Assembly: GCA_949987565.1 (NCBI GenBank)
Contig: OX465110.1
Location: 3,675,678 to 3,739,677, forward strand
Direction of reading: 5' to 3'
Origin: Luidia sarsii
Lineage: Eukaryota; Echinodermata; Asteroidea; Paxillosida; Luidiidae
DNA length: 64,000 nucleotides
Positions 1-10,503 of the stretch are shown here, piece by piece. Positions within the stretch are counted from its first letter, which is position 1. Each line of letters opens with the position of its first letter. Made by a program: the position numbers and the translations under genes. The notes below the pieces were generated by a model, which made no database searches, was not told the origin of the DNA, and saw nothing but the letters and a program-made list of their open reading frames with translations.

Positions 1-3000
1 CTGGCACCTAGACAACACGGGTTGGTGTTTTCTTACCATTGATGTTGCACACACAGTATGGAAAGCTGTGGTTTTGAAAAGACCCTTTCCTCAGTCAACC
101 ATGAATGAAGTTGATGGAGTATGTACGTGTACTTGGCAAGTTCTGCACAATGTAGCTTGTTGGCAGTTTCACTGGTATGCTGCCAGTCTTCCCGTGCAAT
201 GGGAACCGGTGAGACAGACTACACTGCACTGTACTGAAGCACAGACTTCCCCCCTCCCCACAAAGCAGCCACAAGCCCTTCTAACAGTTGGCAACAGGGA
301 GTCTCACACTGCCTTGTCAGACGGAAAATTCTCGGAAGGGGGAAATGAAATTTCTTTTCCATTGTCTACATCTCGCATCTCAAACATTTGTTTCTCTGTC
401 ACGGGTGGAAACAAAATAAAAGGAGGTCAAATAGTACAAAATATAAATCTCTGAATATTTTTCCAATTATTGGAACATGAGACAGACGTTCTCCAATGAC
501 TTCTGTATCAACTTGGTGTAGCTAACAATTGTCGTGCTATGGATAAAGACATGATTAATGTTACCAAACTGTAAAACAAAACAAATGTATTGGTCCATAA
601 GATGCACAATTTGTTTTCTGGATTAAGTACACAACCGTTCCTGTGCCCACATCTGAGGGTTGAAACGTACAAAAAATGAACACACGATAATTAGGTGCCT
701 GGGAGTAACTAGGGCAAAAAACAAGGAAATATTTCAACTCAGCATCGAAGGGTGTTTCAGCTGCCAATGTACATTACTCATTCGCCATCAACAATTTACA
801 CAATGCACGGTGGAATGAAGACGAGAGTATCACTGCTGGTGCCGTCGAGAGGGGCCCGTGGATTTTTGCACGGGCGTCCGTGGAGTGTCTGTAAGTGGGA
901 CCGGACGCTCCCTATTTGCGTATATCGATCTGCAATGGTCTGTCTTGTTTGATTTGTTTGGAATGGCACTGTGCAATCAGAGCACCTGGACTGGGTTGGA
1001 AGTTGCTGCTAAACTTGGAATAAGTCCAGTGGGGAAGCCATTATCAGTCACTGCTCAATGCTGGTGGGTGTTGACATTGCACGTACTATTGCAACTGGCT
1101 TTGAGCTCCGCCGGAGAGACTGGACTTTTACCCCTCCCAACAGTCCCATTTTGAGTAGCTTCTGTAAGTTGACCAAAAAAAAACCACCCAGCTAATCCAC
1201 GAGGTGAGAGTGGATGGGGAATCGCGATTCAAAAACAGGTTTTTTGTTGTTGTCGTGTCCATACAGGCCCAAAACGAGCCGATTGTGGTTAGCAGTTAAT
1301 CAGTGCTGGCAGCTTCCAAGAGTCTTAATCTGAACGTGCCCTGGTAAAATATCCCAGCTCTTGTCTGCGAAGCTAGGAGGTTCACACCTAGCAGTGGATA
1401 GACATGAATGCATGTGTAGGTATCGAAGATGACGTATTTTCCGAAATCAACGATAGCAGTTGTGGCTTCATCGCAGATCCAGACTTACTCTTTCCCCCCA
1501 AAAACAGACACTCAGAAATAAAAACCCTCTCGTGCGACAGACATTGCAGGAACGACAGTGTTGCACTAGAGCGGTCCATCTACAAAGGGCAAAAGCCCTC
1601 AAGTGGAGTGCATGTGATCACACCGACTGTCTCCTTACAAATAAAAAACCATCCATTCCAATTTACAAACAATGAAAACCTATCCACTCCTCCACACACC
1701 ATCAGGCCATGGCTCGTGCCATTCTTTACCATGATATCAAGACCGTTAACTCTGCTGTTGATACAAATCTTCAAATATGCAAGTGATTGAATAAGAAATG
1801 TTTTTTTTTTTTTAAATACACAGTAAGAAGGGCGCCTGGCCTTACAAAGTGTTTACAAAATGAACACTTGTAGTATAATTTACAGTTTTCTTTACCAAAT
1901 TTGCAATAAAGGCTTAAGTTGACCCTATGAGTGTCAATACGGAAACCTGCAATACTTATAGGCATTTTACATGTTCCGAGTATCATACTTGTATCAAAAG
2001 ACTACGTTAATGAGGTGTCCGGACTTACAGTCGAGTGGGCTACGGTAACTACCCCGACAGAAGTAGTGTAAATCTCACTGTAAATTGCCGTCAAAAGTAT
2101 GGATGATGCCGGCCGGATAGAAGCACAATGGCTAGGCACATCACAGGCTACTTTTTTTGAGCGTGGATGATTTTTTTTGGGGGGGGGGGGCTGTTGTGGG
2201 TGGTCATACTAGCTGGACACGGCAGTGACCACAGAGGCAGCATGTCCACAGTGCTCACCAGCACCGTCACGGCAACACACTCTGGCCACACACACAGTGT
2301 CTCCTCCCATTCTCATGCTTCAGACCCGACAACGGCCTGCAAGAGGCTGCTTCTCGTACTCAATGTAGCTAGGCCATGAGCTGGCAGAAGACCCTTAGCT
2401 TAGGTACCCTAAACAGGCACCTCGGGCTTGCAGTTTTGCCCAAGTCACGCCAACCCAAGTGTTTGTCAAGCTCTGATGCAATATTCCCCACGTCCAAAAC
2501 AATCTTAAAAGGCACATACGTACAAGATGCATGTGGAGTCTTGGAGAGAGAACTGTTCTCATCTGCCAAAGAAGCACGAGTGCAGACTTAGGGGTTGCCA
2601 GGGATGCTAAGCGGGTCTTCTAAATGTTCCAGCACTTGGAGGGACAGCCACCTGGTACTGGAAGCCGTGACCCAAACTGGTTCAGGGCTATATACACCTC
2701 CATTGTTACAAACAGATCCACTACAAATCTGAAGCCGTTCCATGAATAAAAAAAGATGAATAATAATAATAATAACAAGACCGAACAAGGTGGATCCTGG
2801 TATGGACATGATACAAGCCCTTTGGCATGAGTTGTAGAGTGGAGGCCAGCTTAAACATTCTCTACAGGACATCAGGTCAATGAACTCGTGTGTATAGGGG
2901 GTGGGGGAGGCTTCACACAGGCCTTGTCATTATAAGTTGGCTGAAATGCCAGAGAGTTTCTGCTAAGTTTCGATCACAATGAGGTCTTAAGGAAAGGCCT
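1..3000. other. Non-coding stretch, no supported gene
   Basis: Open frames here are short, have no recognisable domains and no splice-bounded coding look. The stretch lies 3' of the minus-strand zinc-finger gene, so part of it may be that gene's 3' UTR, but I see no convincing minus-strand polyadenylation signal. It holds homopolymer runs near 1801 and 2167, a (TAA)n run near 2759-2777, and near 1218-1280 a short piece of the repeat family seen at 14.5 and 20.4 kb (AATCGCGATTC, then GTGTCCA and GGCCCAAAA). Confidence 0.6.
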
Positions 3001-3094
3001 CAAGGAAAATTGATACATGTATCTGTGCAGACTAGAGATGCCCTACATGCAAATCCCAGGTATCCACTTCAAGAGGTTGTATGCCAGACTGCTA

Positions 3095-3531
3095 GAGGGT
3101 CTGTCTGCCAGACTAATGGAGGGTCTGTCTGCCAGACCAATGGAGGGTCTGTCTGCCAGACCAATGGAGGGTCTGTCTGCCAGACCAATGGAGGGTCTGT
3201 CTGCCAGACCAATGGAGGGTCTGTCTGCCAGACCAATGGAGGGTCTGTCTGCCAGACCAATGGAGGGTCTGTCTGCCAGACCAATGGAGGGTCTGTCTGC
3301 CAGACCAATGGAGGGTCTGTCTGCCAGACCAATGGAGGGTCTGTCTGCCAGACCAATGGAGGGTCTGTCTGCCAGACCAATGGAGGGTCTGTCTGCCAGA
3401 CCAATGGAGGGACTGTCTGCCAGACCAATGGAGGGTCTGTCTGCCAGACCAATGGAGGGACTGTCTGCCAGACCAATGGAGGGTCTGTCTGCCAGACCAA
3501 TGGAGGGTCTGTCTGCCAGACCAATGAGCCT
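3095..3531. repeat. 24-bp tandem repeat (minisatellite), about 18 copies
   Basis: About 18 nearly identical 24-bp units run head to tail; the only variation is an occasional T/A change in the GGGTCTG/GGGACTG part. Each unit contains the small palindrome GTCTG-TCTGC-CAGAC, so each can fold into a 5-bp hairpin. Because 24 is a multiple of three, five of six frames stay open across the array, giving spurious octapeptide-repeat ORFs (such as MEGLSARP). Spacer-free tandem structure and lack of unique spacers exclude a CRISPR array. It is most likely a non-coding minisatellite. Confidence 0.95.
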
Positions 3532-3807
3532 TTCCCACGAAACATGCAAATTAGACCTTGGCGCATGCGCTTTACTAAATTGGTTGGCAAGCGGAATGCC
3601 ATCCAATCATAGTTTTCCACGGGCATGCGCGCGTTCCTTACACTGTACTTCCTTCGCTCTAACTGTTTGGAGTGCGGTGACTGTGTATTCAGTGTCTCCT
3701 AAGCACGTATTTGTAAACCTGCATGCCACACGCACTCGCTTGCCAACAAATTTAGTTTTGCCCATGCTCCAAGCGTAATTTGCATATTTCATGGGAAAGG
3801 CCCATTG
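3522..3807 (+). mobile_element. MITE family M1, copy a (splits the 24-bp satellite)
   Basis: The ends are inverted repeats: the left end reads CCTTTCCCACGAAACATGC and the right end is the reverse complement of CCTTTCCCATGAAATATGC. A second copy lies at 54741-55009 in opposite orientation and matches through the interior (TAGTTTTCCACGGGC, CGCGCGTTCCTT and TATTCAG...GTCTCCT are shared). The element sits exactly between the near-perfect and the degenerate 24-bp arrays, so it probably inserted into one older array. Both ends carry ATGCAAAT (octamer) and the element carries GCGCATGCGC. No coding capacity. Confidence 0.85.
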
Positions 3808-4180
3808 AGGGTGTCTACCAAACCAATGGTAAGTCTGTCTGCCAGACTAATAGAGGGTCAGTCTGCCAGACTAATAGAGGGTCTGTCTGCCAGACTAATG
3901 GAGGGTCTGTCTGCCACTGCCAGACTAGTGGTAAGGCTGTCTGTCAGACCAATCAAGGATCTGTCTGCCAGACTGATGGAGGGTCTGTCTGCTAGACTGA
4001 TGGAGGGTCTGTCTGCTAGACTAATGGAGGGTCTGTCTGCTAGACTAATGAAGGCTCTGTCTATCAGACTTGTGGAGGGACAATCTACATGTAACAGACC
4101 AATAGAGGGTCTGTCTGCCAGACTGATGGAGGGTGTCTGCCAGACCATTGTAGATTTGTCTACCAGACCAAGCCACCCAC
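3808..4180. repeat. Degenerate continuation of the 24-bp satellite
   Basis: About 15 diverged copies of the unit found at 3095-3531 (GGGTCTGTCTGCCAGAC core), with substitutions such as CAGACTAAT and CTAGACTGATGG and small length changes. The homogeneous array on one side of the MITE and the degraded one here suggest that unequal exchange has homogenised only the left block. Confidence 0.9.
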
Positions 4181-6357
4181 AAAATTTGCACTTAACCATA
4201 CTGTTACTGTTAGTCCGAACACCTCAAAGGAAGCACTAATTACAAAATGGTTAGAAATCAGTTTGGTGGTTCCTTATACCAGTTGCACCGCTCCACAAAT
4301 GGACGCTGGCAATCGATTGTCCACACACTGTACAATTAATGAACCTCAATTTCAAAAATTCCATAAAGTTACTGCAGTAAAAATTGCAAAGGCCCAGCCC
4401 TGCATGCTCCTTAATAAAAGAACCAACAATGATTCCAAACAAGGCAGTTGTATTATATAAATCTTGTGTATCCTGAGTGTGTTACACAACCAAAAGATAT
4501 CATTTAGATAACCCCCCCCCCCCAAAAAAAATATCCCAACAATCGATATCTGTCAACAGATTCATGTATGTGTACATGTACGCAAAATGTCTACAAAAGA
4601 CTGCGGATAAAGTTTCTTATAAATGTTAGAACTTTTTGTATAAAAAGAAAAAAATCATCTGTTTTTGTGGGGAAAAAAGGAAAATAGGATTGCCTTGCAC
4701 AATGCAGTCGGCCCGAAAACAAAACCATTCACAAGGACTTTTTTCCATTCTAACATGTCCGACCCAGGAAGTCAGACAAGGTTTGGCACCCATTTGAGCA
4801 AAATGTGCTACAGACCTGGTCAGATTATTATGTGATCGGATGAGCTGAAGAAAGAGAAGGGGCGGAGGTGCTGGGGGAATCTTCCCCCGGCCCCCAAATA
4901 AAAAAAAAAATGATATAAAACAAAATTTAAAAAAATGAAAAAACCTATATAGCAGATATACAAATAGCGTCTGACCCTATATTAGGCTTTGCTTCTGTGA
5001 GTAAAAAAATAAATAAACCCCCGCCTTAAAAGGTCAGGAGCAATAGAGACTAATTAAAAAATACGCAACCATAGAAAAAATTCAGATACCAGAAATGCGT
5101 CTGTGTAAAAAAGCCTTTCTGTGTATGTTTTGTAAAAGTATTGGAAAATAGTGACGGTGAAAAAAAATCCAGGAGCGATTTGGACAGAGAGTGAAAGGAG
5201 TTGGGGAAGAGGGACGAACAGATTGTTTTCAGTTGCAATGAAGACCTAAACAAGAACGACCTTTCCCTATCAAATCATTACAGACATGAGATGTCACCTT
5301 AAGATAATCACCAAAAAAAGGTCAAAGCAATACATTTCTAATCGCTGATCTATAGTGAAAGAAAAATAATAATAGGGAAACAATTTTCCTTACAGTATAA
5401 GATTCTGCCTACAACTGTAATTTTTTTTAAACAAAATCAAATGGTTCCTTTGGTTTCCACACACACAATAAAACACAAAATTGGCGGCACTGATACTGGT
5501 ACAGATGTAGCAATGATGGGCTCGTAGCTTCACTGTTCTCTGCTTTGGTGAAATTTCAGATAGATTCACGTTTTAATACCGGTGTGTTTCTTTATCAAAA
5601 GGGCAGAAAAAAACTCTGCAGTCTGTGCACTTGGAGAGCTTGCAATAAAAGCAATCAGGCAAAGCAGGAACGTGAGGAGAAGCAATTAAATTACTTTCCT
5701 CTGCTGTTGTGGTTGTTTTTCTTGTCTTTGTCAAATACCACCTTACCTTTTCCTGTTTTGTACAAGCACATTGTACACCAGAATCAAACGAATCACGGAA
5801 CAATAGTTAATGCATATAATATTCAGTAGGACAGGGTCAGTGTAAAGTGCTGACTGCTAAGCATTAATTCTGGTCTGGGAAGCACAAAAAAAGCTCACGT
5901 TCTGTAAAACATGCACATGGACAATTTCAGGACCTTTCCAAAATTCTTTTCCTAAAAAAAAAAGAAAAACCAAAAAAAACACCTTCCCTCCTCTGGTAGA
6001 AAACCACTCATAATAGTGCCGTACCAGGTTTTGAACATTTTGTGAGACCCTGCAGAGGCCGGGTGTGAACTCCACGGCCAAGCTTCAAGCAAGCTGTTAA
6101 AAATGCGTCAGGCCTCTCCTGACGGCCACTGGTGGATCTTGGCCGATACCGCGATCAAAATTGAAAACAGGAGATCTGAGCTCCTGTCCTTAAGTGTGTA
6201 CGACGACTGCCACTGGGACTGTCAACGCTTCCTCAGACAAGGCTTGCAAGCTGGAGGCTCGCCTGAACCACTGCCAAGGCAGGCTCGGGACAAAGTGGAA
6301 TCTTTTTCCGCTTCTCCCCAAAACAAAAAAAGGCCGGGGAGGTGGCCCGGGCTCCCT
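4181..6357. other. AT-rich non-coding stretch downstream of the zinc-finger gene
   Basis: No coding sequence with recognisable homology is visible. The stretch is rich in poly-A/poly-C runs (for example 4511-4530, 4900-4945 and 5950-5980) and directly follows the stop codon of the minus-strand zinc-finger gene at 6358, so it probably contains its 3' UTR. ATTAAA on the minus strand near 5572-5577 is a possible but weak polyadenylation signal. Confidence 0.5.
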
Positions 6358-9300
6358 TCAGCCGGAGGGCGGGGAGTCGTTGGCCTCGCTCCCCTCGGCC
6401 ACCGTCAGGCCGGAGGCCGCCTCCGGGAGGCCGTTCAGGCTGCCCTGGCTGCTGTGGTTCCTCTGCAGGCCGTGCTTACGCTGCTTGTGCTCCTGCAGCT
6501 CCGAGGCCGTCTTGAAGCGCCGCTTCTTGCACAGGTCGCACTTGTAGGCCTTCCAGCCCGTCAGGGAGAAGTAGTCGAAGCTCCCGTCCGGGTTGTAGCT
6601 GTGCTTGATCTTCTCCTCCTCCTCGTGGTCCAGCTTGCGCTTCCGCTCCGGGATCTCCCGGTAGATGTTGAAGGTGGACTTGCGGCTGCGGCGCTGGTTG
6701 AGGGTGTCCCCTTCCATCGGCTCGTCGGGGGACTCCGGACGGTCGCTGCCCTCCATCCAGGGCGGGAGGTGACGATCGCCGGGGGTGTAGAGGGCTTGGG
6801 TGACGCCCATGACCTGCTGCACCTGCCGGGTGATATCCTTGGCGAGGTCCTGGTTGGACTCCCCGCCTTCTCCCGGCTTGGCCCTGACCACCTGCCCTTC
6901 AATCACGACCACCCCGCCGGGACCGTTCGCCATCTCCCCTCGGCCCGGCCCTTCTCTGTCGGCCGTGCCGTTGTACTCGGCCGCGTGCCTCTGCTGCTCC
7001 CCGCCTGTGGCGGGGGCGTTCGGCGAGACTTGGCTGCCCTCAAACTTGTCCTTCCAGGCCATCGGGTAGGGCTGCACGTGGGGTGGGAACGGGCCCTGCT
7101 GTGGGAAGGGCTGGTCTGGGTGATGGCGTGGAGGCCACAGAAGACCCCTCTGCCTCTCAAATCCAACCATCTCGGGCCCTTCCGGCGGCGGCGGCACCAT
7201 CCCGCGGGGAGGTGGGCCATGGGTGGGCTTCAGCCCCGCGGCAGGGACATCGCCAACATTGCTGACGCTGAATGAATTGCGCATGTACTTGCGACCGCTG
7301 TTGTTGCGGAGATACTGATAGAGGACGGTGTCTTCCATGGGCTGGTTCTGGCCGGGCAGCTGTCCGTTCTCCTCGGGCCGGACCCGGAGAGGATGCGGGG
7401 CCCCCTCCACGGGACCAGGCCGGGCCATCCTCAGACCCTGACCGAAGTACCTCAGGTGCTTGGGCTCCCCCTCGATGGAGTACGGCTGATAGACCAGGCC
7501 CGGATACTGGTGGTGGATCATCGGAGGGACTTGAGGGTTGCCCGGCGGCAGCTTGGGATGCATGTTGGAGGGGTAGTCTCGCTCCAGCGCCGCCCCGTCC
7601 ATCTGGGCCGGCGCCGACTTGTGGTGAGGGCCACTCTGGCGAGCGCCCTTCTGGAATCCCGGCGGCATGTCCCCCTCGCTCATGCTGTAGCTGCGGATTC
7701 TTCCCGGCCGCATCATCCCGGCCGGCGCCCCACCGACCGACAATAACTGCTCCTGACCAGGCGAGCCCGACGCAGTCCCCTGGCTGGACGGCGGCATAGA
7801 CCGGTCTCCGCGGTCCATCCGGTTGCTGACGAGATCCCTCAGGGTGGGTATGACATCTGCACTGCCCTCGGACGGCTTCTGGCCTGGATAAAGCTCCACG
7901 TAGGACCTCCCGGTGGTGCCCGGGAAACTGCGGCTGAAGTGCTCTCGCCGCATCGCCTCGGCGGCGCTGGCGGGTGCGGAGATGGTCGGAACTTCGTTGT
8001 GCTCTGGAGAGGCAGCATTCTCCTCAGACACCACCCTCAGTTGGGGTGAACTCCTAGGACTCTCCTCGACGACACTCTGCCTCACCAGGCGAGGAGGCCT
8101 TCCGTCAACAGAACGGCCCCCATGATAGGACCTGACCGGTGTCAACAGACCTCGCTTCTCTGCGGCCTTACCCGTATCCAGAGATACGCCCTTCTCCATA
8201 CCTTTCCCGGCAGTGCTCTTTTCACTTTCCGACTTGCTATTCTCTGATTGGCCTGCTCTGTTATCAGGTCTACTTCCTGCGTCCTTACTTTCTTGGGCTG
8301 ATTTCTGACTTTTGGGCTCCTTCCTGGTACTCCCCGTGGATGCACTTTCTTCCTCCTCTATACCATTCTCAAGCACGCTCTCGGAGCCTGGCACGTCAAA
8401 GGAGCGGCTCATCCTTGGGGGCACAGAGACCGTGCTGTCCTCACTCAGGGAGTTCTCGGTCAGGGACCAGCGCCGCATGTAGGATCTGGGATCGTGGCGG
8501 ATCTTCCCGAGGGTGGGTCTTGGCTTGGGGGTGGATTTTGCCTGAGAGGCTCTGACTGGACTGATGGGCTCCGTCTTGATGTAGGACTGGCAGTAGGTGT
8601 TGCCTATGGTGACGCGGAGCTCCGAGTTGGGCGGCTGGTGGTTCGGGGAGGTCTCGCCTTGCGGCTGCTGTGGCTGCTGCTGCTGCTGCTGCTGCGGCTG
8701 CTGCTGCTGCTGTGGCTGTCGCAGGTTGCCAGCATCGATGTCAATGATCTCGGGGCTGCTGTAGACCTGGTTGGAGCTGCTAGGATGGCAGGAGCTGCTG
8801 CGCGACTGACCGTGCTCTTGCCTTGCCTCACCGATGACAGTGACTGGCTCACTGGCTTTGCCTCCTTCTGCCTGACCCGCTCCTGGCTCAGCACTGACAT
8901 TTTTCTGTAGAAGCATGAGAAAAAACAACACAAATTTCTTAAGAGAGCCGAAAGAGAAATCTGTATGTTCGTGGACCAAGTGTTCCTGATCGATGCAGAA
9001 TTGTAACAAAAGCTGTTTATTTCCAGTCCTGTTTAAATAGACAGTATAGGCAAGTTTTTGTAGGACATGCTGAAATGTACATGCAATGATTTGTATTTGA
9101 AGAGTGAGGAGCGTTTTGATTTTGCTTACCGCACAATCGGGCCGCGTCGGGCTACTGTGGGCGGTGTTTGTCATGTTGGCTAGGTTGCCCGTGCTGGAGG
9201 TGACCCGTCCGTTGCGAGCTTCCTCCCCGGAGGCCTCCTCCAGCATCGGCTGCTGCATCCTCTCCTCTCCCTCCGTCGTCCTCATCATCATCCGCAGGCC

Positions 9301-9735
9301 GAGCGGCTGCGGCGATGAGCAGACCCCGTTGCCCATTGCCGCTGCCGTCGCCGCTGCCGCCGTGGCAGTGCTGCCCGGCGGCATGTCGCTGAAGCAGACG
9401 TTGATGCTCTTGGTGCCGTGGGCCGAGTCCAGGTGGCTGGCCAGCTGGGCCCGGTCCTCGAAGACAAAGAGGCACTGCTTGCAGAGGAAGCAGCGGCGGG
9501 GGAAGTGCACCTCGGACATGTGGCTGACGATGACGTGCTCCAGCGGACTGCAGAAGGTGCAGAGCCGGCACTTGAAGACCTGGATGACGTCAATGTAGCC
9601 GCTGAAGTGCTGAAACTGCGAGTCGATGATGGTGACCTCGGCGAAGGAGCCCTGGCCGCTGGGGCTGCTCAGGTCCCTGCCGCCCCGCTGGCCGCTGGCC
9701 CCGCTGCCATCCGTGTGCCGGAGCTGCTCTGCCAT
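6358..9735 (-). CDS. C2H2 zinc-finger nuclear protein, polyglutamine-containing
   Basis: The model has two exons, 9735-9130 and 8904-6358, giving about 1050 residues. A C2H2 pair lies near the N-terminus (C56-C59-H72-H77 and C85-C88-H101-H106), and a third, more divergent finger near the C-terminus (C991-C994-H1008-H1013, one residue longer than usual). The ~850 residues between are low-complexity and Ser/Pro/Gly/Glu-rich, with a polyQ tract (about 8650-8730), an IKTEP sumoylation-type site, and phosphorylatable RRWSL and RSYSM sites. The chosen Met has a good context (A at -3, G at +4) and lies 140 nt inside the exon. The frame is also open further upstream, so an earlier coding exon is possible. 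Three fingers plus long disorder suggest a chromatin or transcription regulator. I cannot name a vertebrate orthologue. Confidence 0.85.
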   Translation of the reverse strand: MAEQLRHTDGSGASGQRGGRDLSSPSGQGSFAEVTIIDSQFQHFSGYIDVIQVFKCRLCTFCSPLEHVIVSHMSEVHFPRRCFLCKQCLFVFEDRAQLASHLDSAHGTKSINVCFSDMPPGSTATAAAATAAAMGNGVCSSPQPLGLRMMMRTTEGEERMQQPMLEEASGEEARNGRVTSSTGNLANMTNTAHSSPTRPDCAVSKIKTLLTLQIQIIACTFQHVLQKLAYTVYLNRTGNKQLLLQFCIDQEHLVHEHTDFSFGSLKKFVLFFLMLLQKNVSAEPGAGQAEGGKASEPVTVIGEARQEHGQSRSSSCHPSSSNQVYSSPEIIDIDAGNLRQPQQQQQPQQQQQQQPQQPQGETSPNHQPPNSELRVTIGNTYCQSYIKTEPISPVRASQAKSTPKPRPTLGKIRHDPRSYMRRWSLTENSLSEDSTVSVPPRMSRSFDVPGSESVLENGIEEEESASTGSTRKEPKSQKSAQESKDAGSRPDNRAGQSENSKSESEKSTAGKGMEKGVSLDTGKAAEKRGLLTPVRSYHGGRSVDGRPPRLVRQSVVEESPRSSPQLRVVSEENAASPEHNEVPTISAPASAAEAMRREHFSRSFPGTTGRSYVELYPGQKPSEGSADVIPTLRDLVSNRMDRGDRSMPPSSQGTASGSPGQEQLLSVGGAPAGMMRPGRIRSYSMSEGDMPPGFQKGARQSGPHHKSAPAQMDGAALERDYPSNMHPKLPPGNPQVPPMIHHQYPGLVYQPYSIEGEPKHLRYFGQGLRMARPGPVEGAPHPLRVRPEENGQLPGQNQPMEDTVLYQYLRNNSGRKYMRNSFSVSNVGDVPAAGLKPTHGPPPRGMVPPPPEGPEMVGFERQRGLLWPPRHHPDQPFPQQGPFPPHVQPYPMAWKDKFEGSQVSPNAPATGGEQQRHAAEYNGTADREGPGRGEMANGPGGVVVIEGQVVRAKPGEGGESNQDLAKDITRQVQQVMGVTQALYTPGDRHLPPWMEGSDRPESPDEPMEGDTLNQRRSRKSTFNIYREIPERKRKLDHEEEEKIKHSYNPDGSFDYFSLTGWKAYKCDLCKKRRFKTASELQEHKQRKHGLQRNHSSQGSLNGLPEAASGLTVAEGSEANDSPPSG
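8905..9129 (-). other. In-frame, stop-free intron in the zinc-finger gene
   Basis: The minus-strand donor is GCG|gtaagc and the acceptor ctacag|AAAAAT, both phase 0. The 225-nt interval is AT-rich and would encode a Leu/Phe-rich hydrophobic segment unlike the flanking disordered protein, so it is an intron. Its length is divisible by three and it has no stop, so a retained form would still encode full-length protein with 75 extra residues. Confidence 0.85.
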
Positions 9736-9875
9736 CCTTGGGAGCAGGGCTGGGATGGGGGGGGGGGGGGTACTCTGACTGCCGCAGCGGAGACTGATGC
9801 TGTGCACGGGGGACGTCAATCGTTGGTATGCATTATGTCTGCCGTAGCTTTGGAGGAGGGGGGCTGCTATTTGAC
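9736..9875 (-). other. 5' UTR part of the first visible zinc-finger exon
   Basis: On the minus strand the acceptor gatttcag|GTCAAATAG marks the upstream exon border at 9875. The 140 nt before the proposed start codon are therefore transcribed leader or, if an upstream exon supplies a start, coding. A run of ten or more G on the plus strand (about 9758-9768) lies in this leader. The promoter and any further 5' exons would be above 10 kb, where I cannot recognise them. Confidence 0.55.
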
Positions 9876-10402
9876 CTGAAATCAAAACGGAACCAATCAA
9901 ATGAATTAGGACATTCCTTGGAAAGGAACTTGATTCTAAGCTGCTGTCATTCTTCATCATCCCATCACAAAAGATAAGATTCCAAACGGACATCTTTGAC
10001 ATTTATCACTTTCATGTTTCAATGGCCTTCAACAACATGTATGATAGTGCATGTACTGTATGTGCATTAACAAGAACCAAGACAAAGTACAGTACATGTA
10101 CAATGTACATGTACATGTACAGGTGTAAATCAAAATAAGAATTCATGAGAATTCAACAGATTCTAATAATGCATCTTCAGTAAATTTGGAACAAAAATGA
10201 GTACCACGACCCATAGAAACCAATGGGATACAATGTAATTTTTTAGGAATAGACAATACATAAAATGTACATGTACATGTAAGTACTATGTACAGCAATG
10301 ACTTACACGTGTACATTAACATGTAAGAAGGAAAAAAACGACAGTGAGTAACATGCAAAAATGATGCTACATGTATGTAACTGCTTGCCGGGTAGTCAAC
10401 AA

Positions 10403-10503
10403 TTAGGAGGGCCAGACGTTTTGATGCTAGCAGGACCTTTCTCAAAGGCAGAGTCGGCCAGTTTCTACCTTTGATAAAGGCCCTGCTAGGATCGAAACTG
10501 AGG
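10403..10503. repeat. Penelope-like terminal hairpin (family A), degraded
   Basis: Left arm CAGACGTTTTGATGCTAGCA...GGACCTTTCTCAAAGGCAGAG and right arm TTTGATAAAGGCCCTGCTAGGATCGAAAC are inverted copies of the family A terminal sequence, whose best representative is the 3' end of the element at 60369-60940. A poly-G run follows. Confidence 0.7.

Noticed and set aside
3010..3778. Open frames of 140-253 residues with perfect octapeptide repeats on both strands
   Set aside because: They are translations of the 24-bp satellite in five frames at once; no unique sequence, signal or splice evidence supports a protein.
3095..4180. Possible CRISPR-like array
   Set aside because: Units are directly adjacent with no unique spacers, and the host is eukaryotic.
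6358..10002. Single uninterrupted 1214-residue reading frame
   Set aside because: Strong donor and acceptor at 9129/8905 and an acceptor at 9876 show an intron and a leader inside the frame; the hydrophobic 75-residue insert is unlike its surroundings.
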